In this document: positions 44,580 through 64,000 of the stretch, in pieces
How the letters are laid out: each line of letters begins with the position of its first letter
How positions within the stretch are numbered: the stretch's first letter is position 1
Assembly: GCF_028858725.1 (NCBI RefSeq)
Contig: NC_084760.1
Location: 55,391,367-55,455,366, forward strand
Origin: Colius striatus
Lineage: Eukaryota > Chordata > Aves > Coliiformes > Coliidae
Direction of reading: 5' to 3'
Length of the DNA stretch: 64,000 nucleotides
Made by a program: the position numbers and the translations under genes
Notes under the pieces: model-generated
Database searches by the model: none
The model's input: only the letters and a program-made list of their open reading frames with translations
Told to the model about the DNA's origin: nothing

Positions 44580-46039
44580 TGTCATCCAGATTGATTTATT
44601 AATAAGGTAACAACATATTCCAAATTATTATGAGCCTTTACTAATCATTCCATTACCACCTCAAGTCTGACTGACATGTCAGACTGCTGCAGTAAATGTG
44701 CTTAGGTGCTGAATTAAAATAAAAGCTTAGAGAATAATTAGCCACAGGAAGTCACAGTATAAATGCCACAGTAACAGATCAGCGTGACATCTGCTGAAGG
44801 CTCCAGGGTCACTCCCAGTCAGGCTGCTCTAGGCTCATGTTGTAGCAAGTAACAGAAATAATGCAGCTTACTGAATCACAAAGCCGCAAGTACAAAAGCA
44901 TTTCAGATTTCCTAACAGCACAGAACTATACAGTGTGGTAATCAGACAGATTAATTGCTTACCTCCTGCCTAGATTTAGACTTTCTAGGCCTAACTCCAT
45001 CTCTGGCCATGTATAACAAGCAAAATACCTGATACATTAAAAGGTTTCAAATATTTAGAGCCCTAGATACACTGAGAAATGACTCTTGAAGTGTCAGTTA
45101 ATGCAAACCTCCTTCAGTTACTGCAATTTTAGTGCTCTTTTTCTTCCCATTTCTTTTTTAAACAATACTCTAAAAATTCCTCTAAAGGGCTTACAGAGTT
45201 TTTACCACTCAGCTCCTTGCAATCTCAGTGATTGAGTCTCAGCCAAGAGAGAAAGTGGCACACCAAACAGCAATAAATTACAGCACAGCTATCCCATTTA
45301 AACTACTTTAAAGAAAAAATAATACATAGATGCACATTGTAAACAGGTGCCTCAAAAACATGCTTCTGAGCATCCAGTAGCAGGACATTTTTCCCCAGGG
45401 TGTCTGCAAAGGGACACATGGAACCCACCAGCACCAAGGAGGACATCTGCAACTCCTCTGCAGCTGTAGGGACAAGTTTCCCTACTTAACACCTGTGCAT
45501 AAGGTACCACTGACCCCCCCTACTGGGAGAGGTCAGGCCATTGGTTCCCAAATGCAGCAAGATGTCCAGTGAACTCCAACATGGACGCTTCTGCATCTAA
45601 CAGCGCTTTCTCAAGACTTTGGAATCAAGGCAACCGGGATCAAAGGCAGCCCCTCCTTTGCTTGCAAAACCTGATCTAATACTGTTTTGAACCCTAATTA
45701 ATAGTTGCACCTTTTTTTCCTACAGCTATTTAACGCCACTGAAGGGAAAAAAATCCTACTTCCAAAAAGTCCTGATCTTAATCTAATGCTCCCGGAGCAC
45801 TTAGGTCTAGGTGTAATCCTATGAAAACCATCACTATAGCAATTGTCACTGAGCTCAGCTAGAAAAAGTCCTTTAGTGAAATGACAAGAGACATGATTCA
45901 GGGTAATCATGCAGAATAAAGCAGGGTATGCTACATGGACACACGCACACGTGTTACAGCTGCACTGCTACGAGGAACGCTGTGTCACAGGTGGGCTGAA
46001 GCCACCACAGCCCCCCTACCCCCCAGGGAGCAGCACAGC
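44580..46039 (-). other. SERINC1: SERINC1 3' UTR (probable extent)
   Basis: Minus-strand sequence from the stop codon to a minus-strand AATAAA at plus 44595-44600. Length ~1.45 kb, comparable with mammalian SERINC1. No internal stop/splice evidence can be used here, so the end is inferred from the signal. Confidence 0.6.
44595..44600 (-). terminator. SERINC1: SERINC1 poly(A) signal
   Basis: TTTATT on the plus strand, AATAAA on the SERINC1 strand. It was chosen as the most plausible signal at the distance expected of this 3' UTR. Confidence 0.55.
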
Positions 46040-63354
<17,315 letters not shown>

Positions 63355-63444
63355 GGTCCGCCAGGAGTTCGGACTCCGGCTCCTCAAAGATGGAAGCGCG
63401 GCGGCCGCGGCTCTCGACGGGGTTGTTTACTGCTCCGAGCGGCG

Positions 63445-63483
63445 CTTCCGGCTGCAGTGACACAGCGGCCACGTCGCTTCCGG
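63445..63483 (-). promoter_or_regulatory. Two ETS-type sites in SERINC1 promoter
   Basis: CCGGAAG on the SERINC1 strand at 63445-63451 and 63477-63483, 32 bases apart, ~90-130 bases upstream of the start codon. This is the ETS/GABP core often placed near CpG-island start sites. Binding is inferred. Confidence 0.5.
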
Positions 63484-63560
63484 AGGGAGGCGGGCGGGCG
63501 GACGGGAGGGGGTTGTAGGCGGTTCTGCGGCCCTCTCGCCGTAGTTCGCAGCTTTAGCAA

Positions 63561-63732
63561 GCTAAGGCCCAGCTCCCTGAGCCTTTCGCTGCGAACGGGA
63601 TCCCATCTGATTGCCGGCTTCTTATCTCCCTCCGTCCGGGTGTAGCTGCCTGCGTCGCCAGTGCTTTTTGGTTGCTTCCCTGTGTTACCGGGGTAGAGAA
63701 GAAGTTACGTGCTATTCCTCTTTGTTTAGGTG
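63561..63732. other. Region upstream of SERINC1 with a small CR1 trace
   Basis: aaggcccagctccctgagcc then tttcgctg at 63564-63594 resembles the minus-strand CR1 stretch gccccagctccctcagcctttc. The remainder is unremarkable. Confidence 0.4.
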
Positions 63733-64000
63733 ATATATTCTGGGCTCCCCAGCTCAAGAGAGGATACTGCTGGAGACAGTCCAGCACAGGGCTACCAAGA
63801 TGATCAGGGCACTGGAGCATCTTCCTTATGAGAAAAGGCTGTGGGAACCGGGGCTGTTCAGTCTGGAGAAGACTGAGGGGGGACCTCATCAATGCTTAAA
63901 AGTACCTAAAGGGTGGATGTTAGGAGGATGAGATGTCACTTATTTTCTGTAGTGCCCATTGACATGATTAGGGGTAACGGACATAAACTGGAACACAGAA
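63733..64000 (+). mobile_element. CR1 LINE fragment, cut by window end
   Basis: Plus-oriented: tattctgggctccccagctc, gggctaccaagatgatcagg, ggaccggggctgttcag-like ggaaccggggctgttcagtc, and ggaacacagaa at the edge. It continues beyond the window. Confidence 0.88.

Overview
The window is vertebrate nuclear DNA and almost certainly from a bird. Evidence: about eighteen CR1 LINE fragments with the avian 3' end (…ttccaacc…attctatgat), several LTR families typical of bird genomes, short introns, and two conserved vertebrate genes whose predicted residues look avian. There are no bacterial operons, CRISPR arrays or plasmid features. I could not determine the species.

Layout. Positions 1-22.6 kb are intergenic DNA upstream of HSF2. 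This stretch holds LTRs (1-762, 5683-6819, 8387-9390), CR1 fragments, a MITE-like inverted repeat (3256-3412), and two copies of a ~415 bp repeat of unknown class (about 763-1180 and 14320-14740). No gene was recognised there; two exon-like open segments are listed as leads. A CpG island (about 22.68-24.33 kb) marks the HSF2 promoter. HSF2 (heat shock factor 2) runs on the + strand from 23162 to 42910. It has 13 coding exons with consistent splice phases and a predicted 552-residue protein, with 3' UTR to about 43575. After about 1 kb of spacer comes SERINC1, on the - strand. Its 10 coding exons run from 63354 down to 46040 and predict a 461-residue multipass membrane protein, with a 3' UTR reaching about 44580. 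Its CpG-island promoter is at about 62.93-63.56 kb. The final ~270 bases are a CR1 copy cut by the window edge.

The HSF2-SERINC1 tail-to-tail order matches the vertebrate synteny block (HSF2, SERINC1, PKIB). The two genes are not known to act in one pathway: HSF2 is a DNA-binding transcription factor of the proteotoxic-stress and developmental response, and SERINC1 is a membrane protein of the serine incorporator family. They share a neighbourhood, not an operon.

Most of what is specific to this genome is in the repeats and in small protein changes. A solo LTR fills about 72% of HSF2 intron 2. An ERV 3' end with a visible polypurine tract sits just upstream of the HSF2 54-nt cassette exon. 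A CR1 copy in HSF2 intron 4 has lost its reverse-transcriptase core. There is also a perfect 20-bp palindrome in HSF2 intron 3, a G-quadruplex motif in the HSF2 3' UTR, a proline replacing a conserved histidine in the HSF2 DNA-binding domain, and a longer extracellular loop in SERINC1. I found no convincing new multi-gene system.
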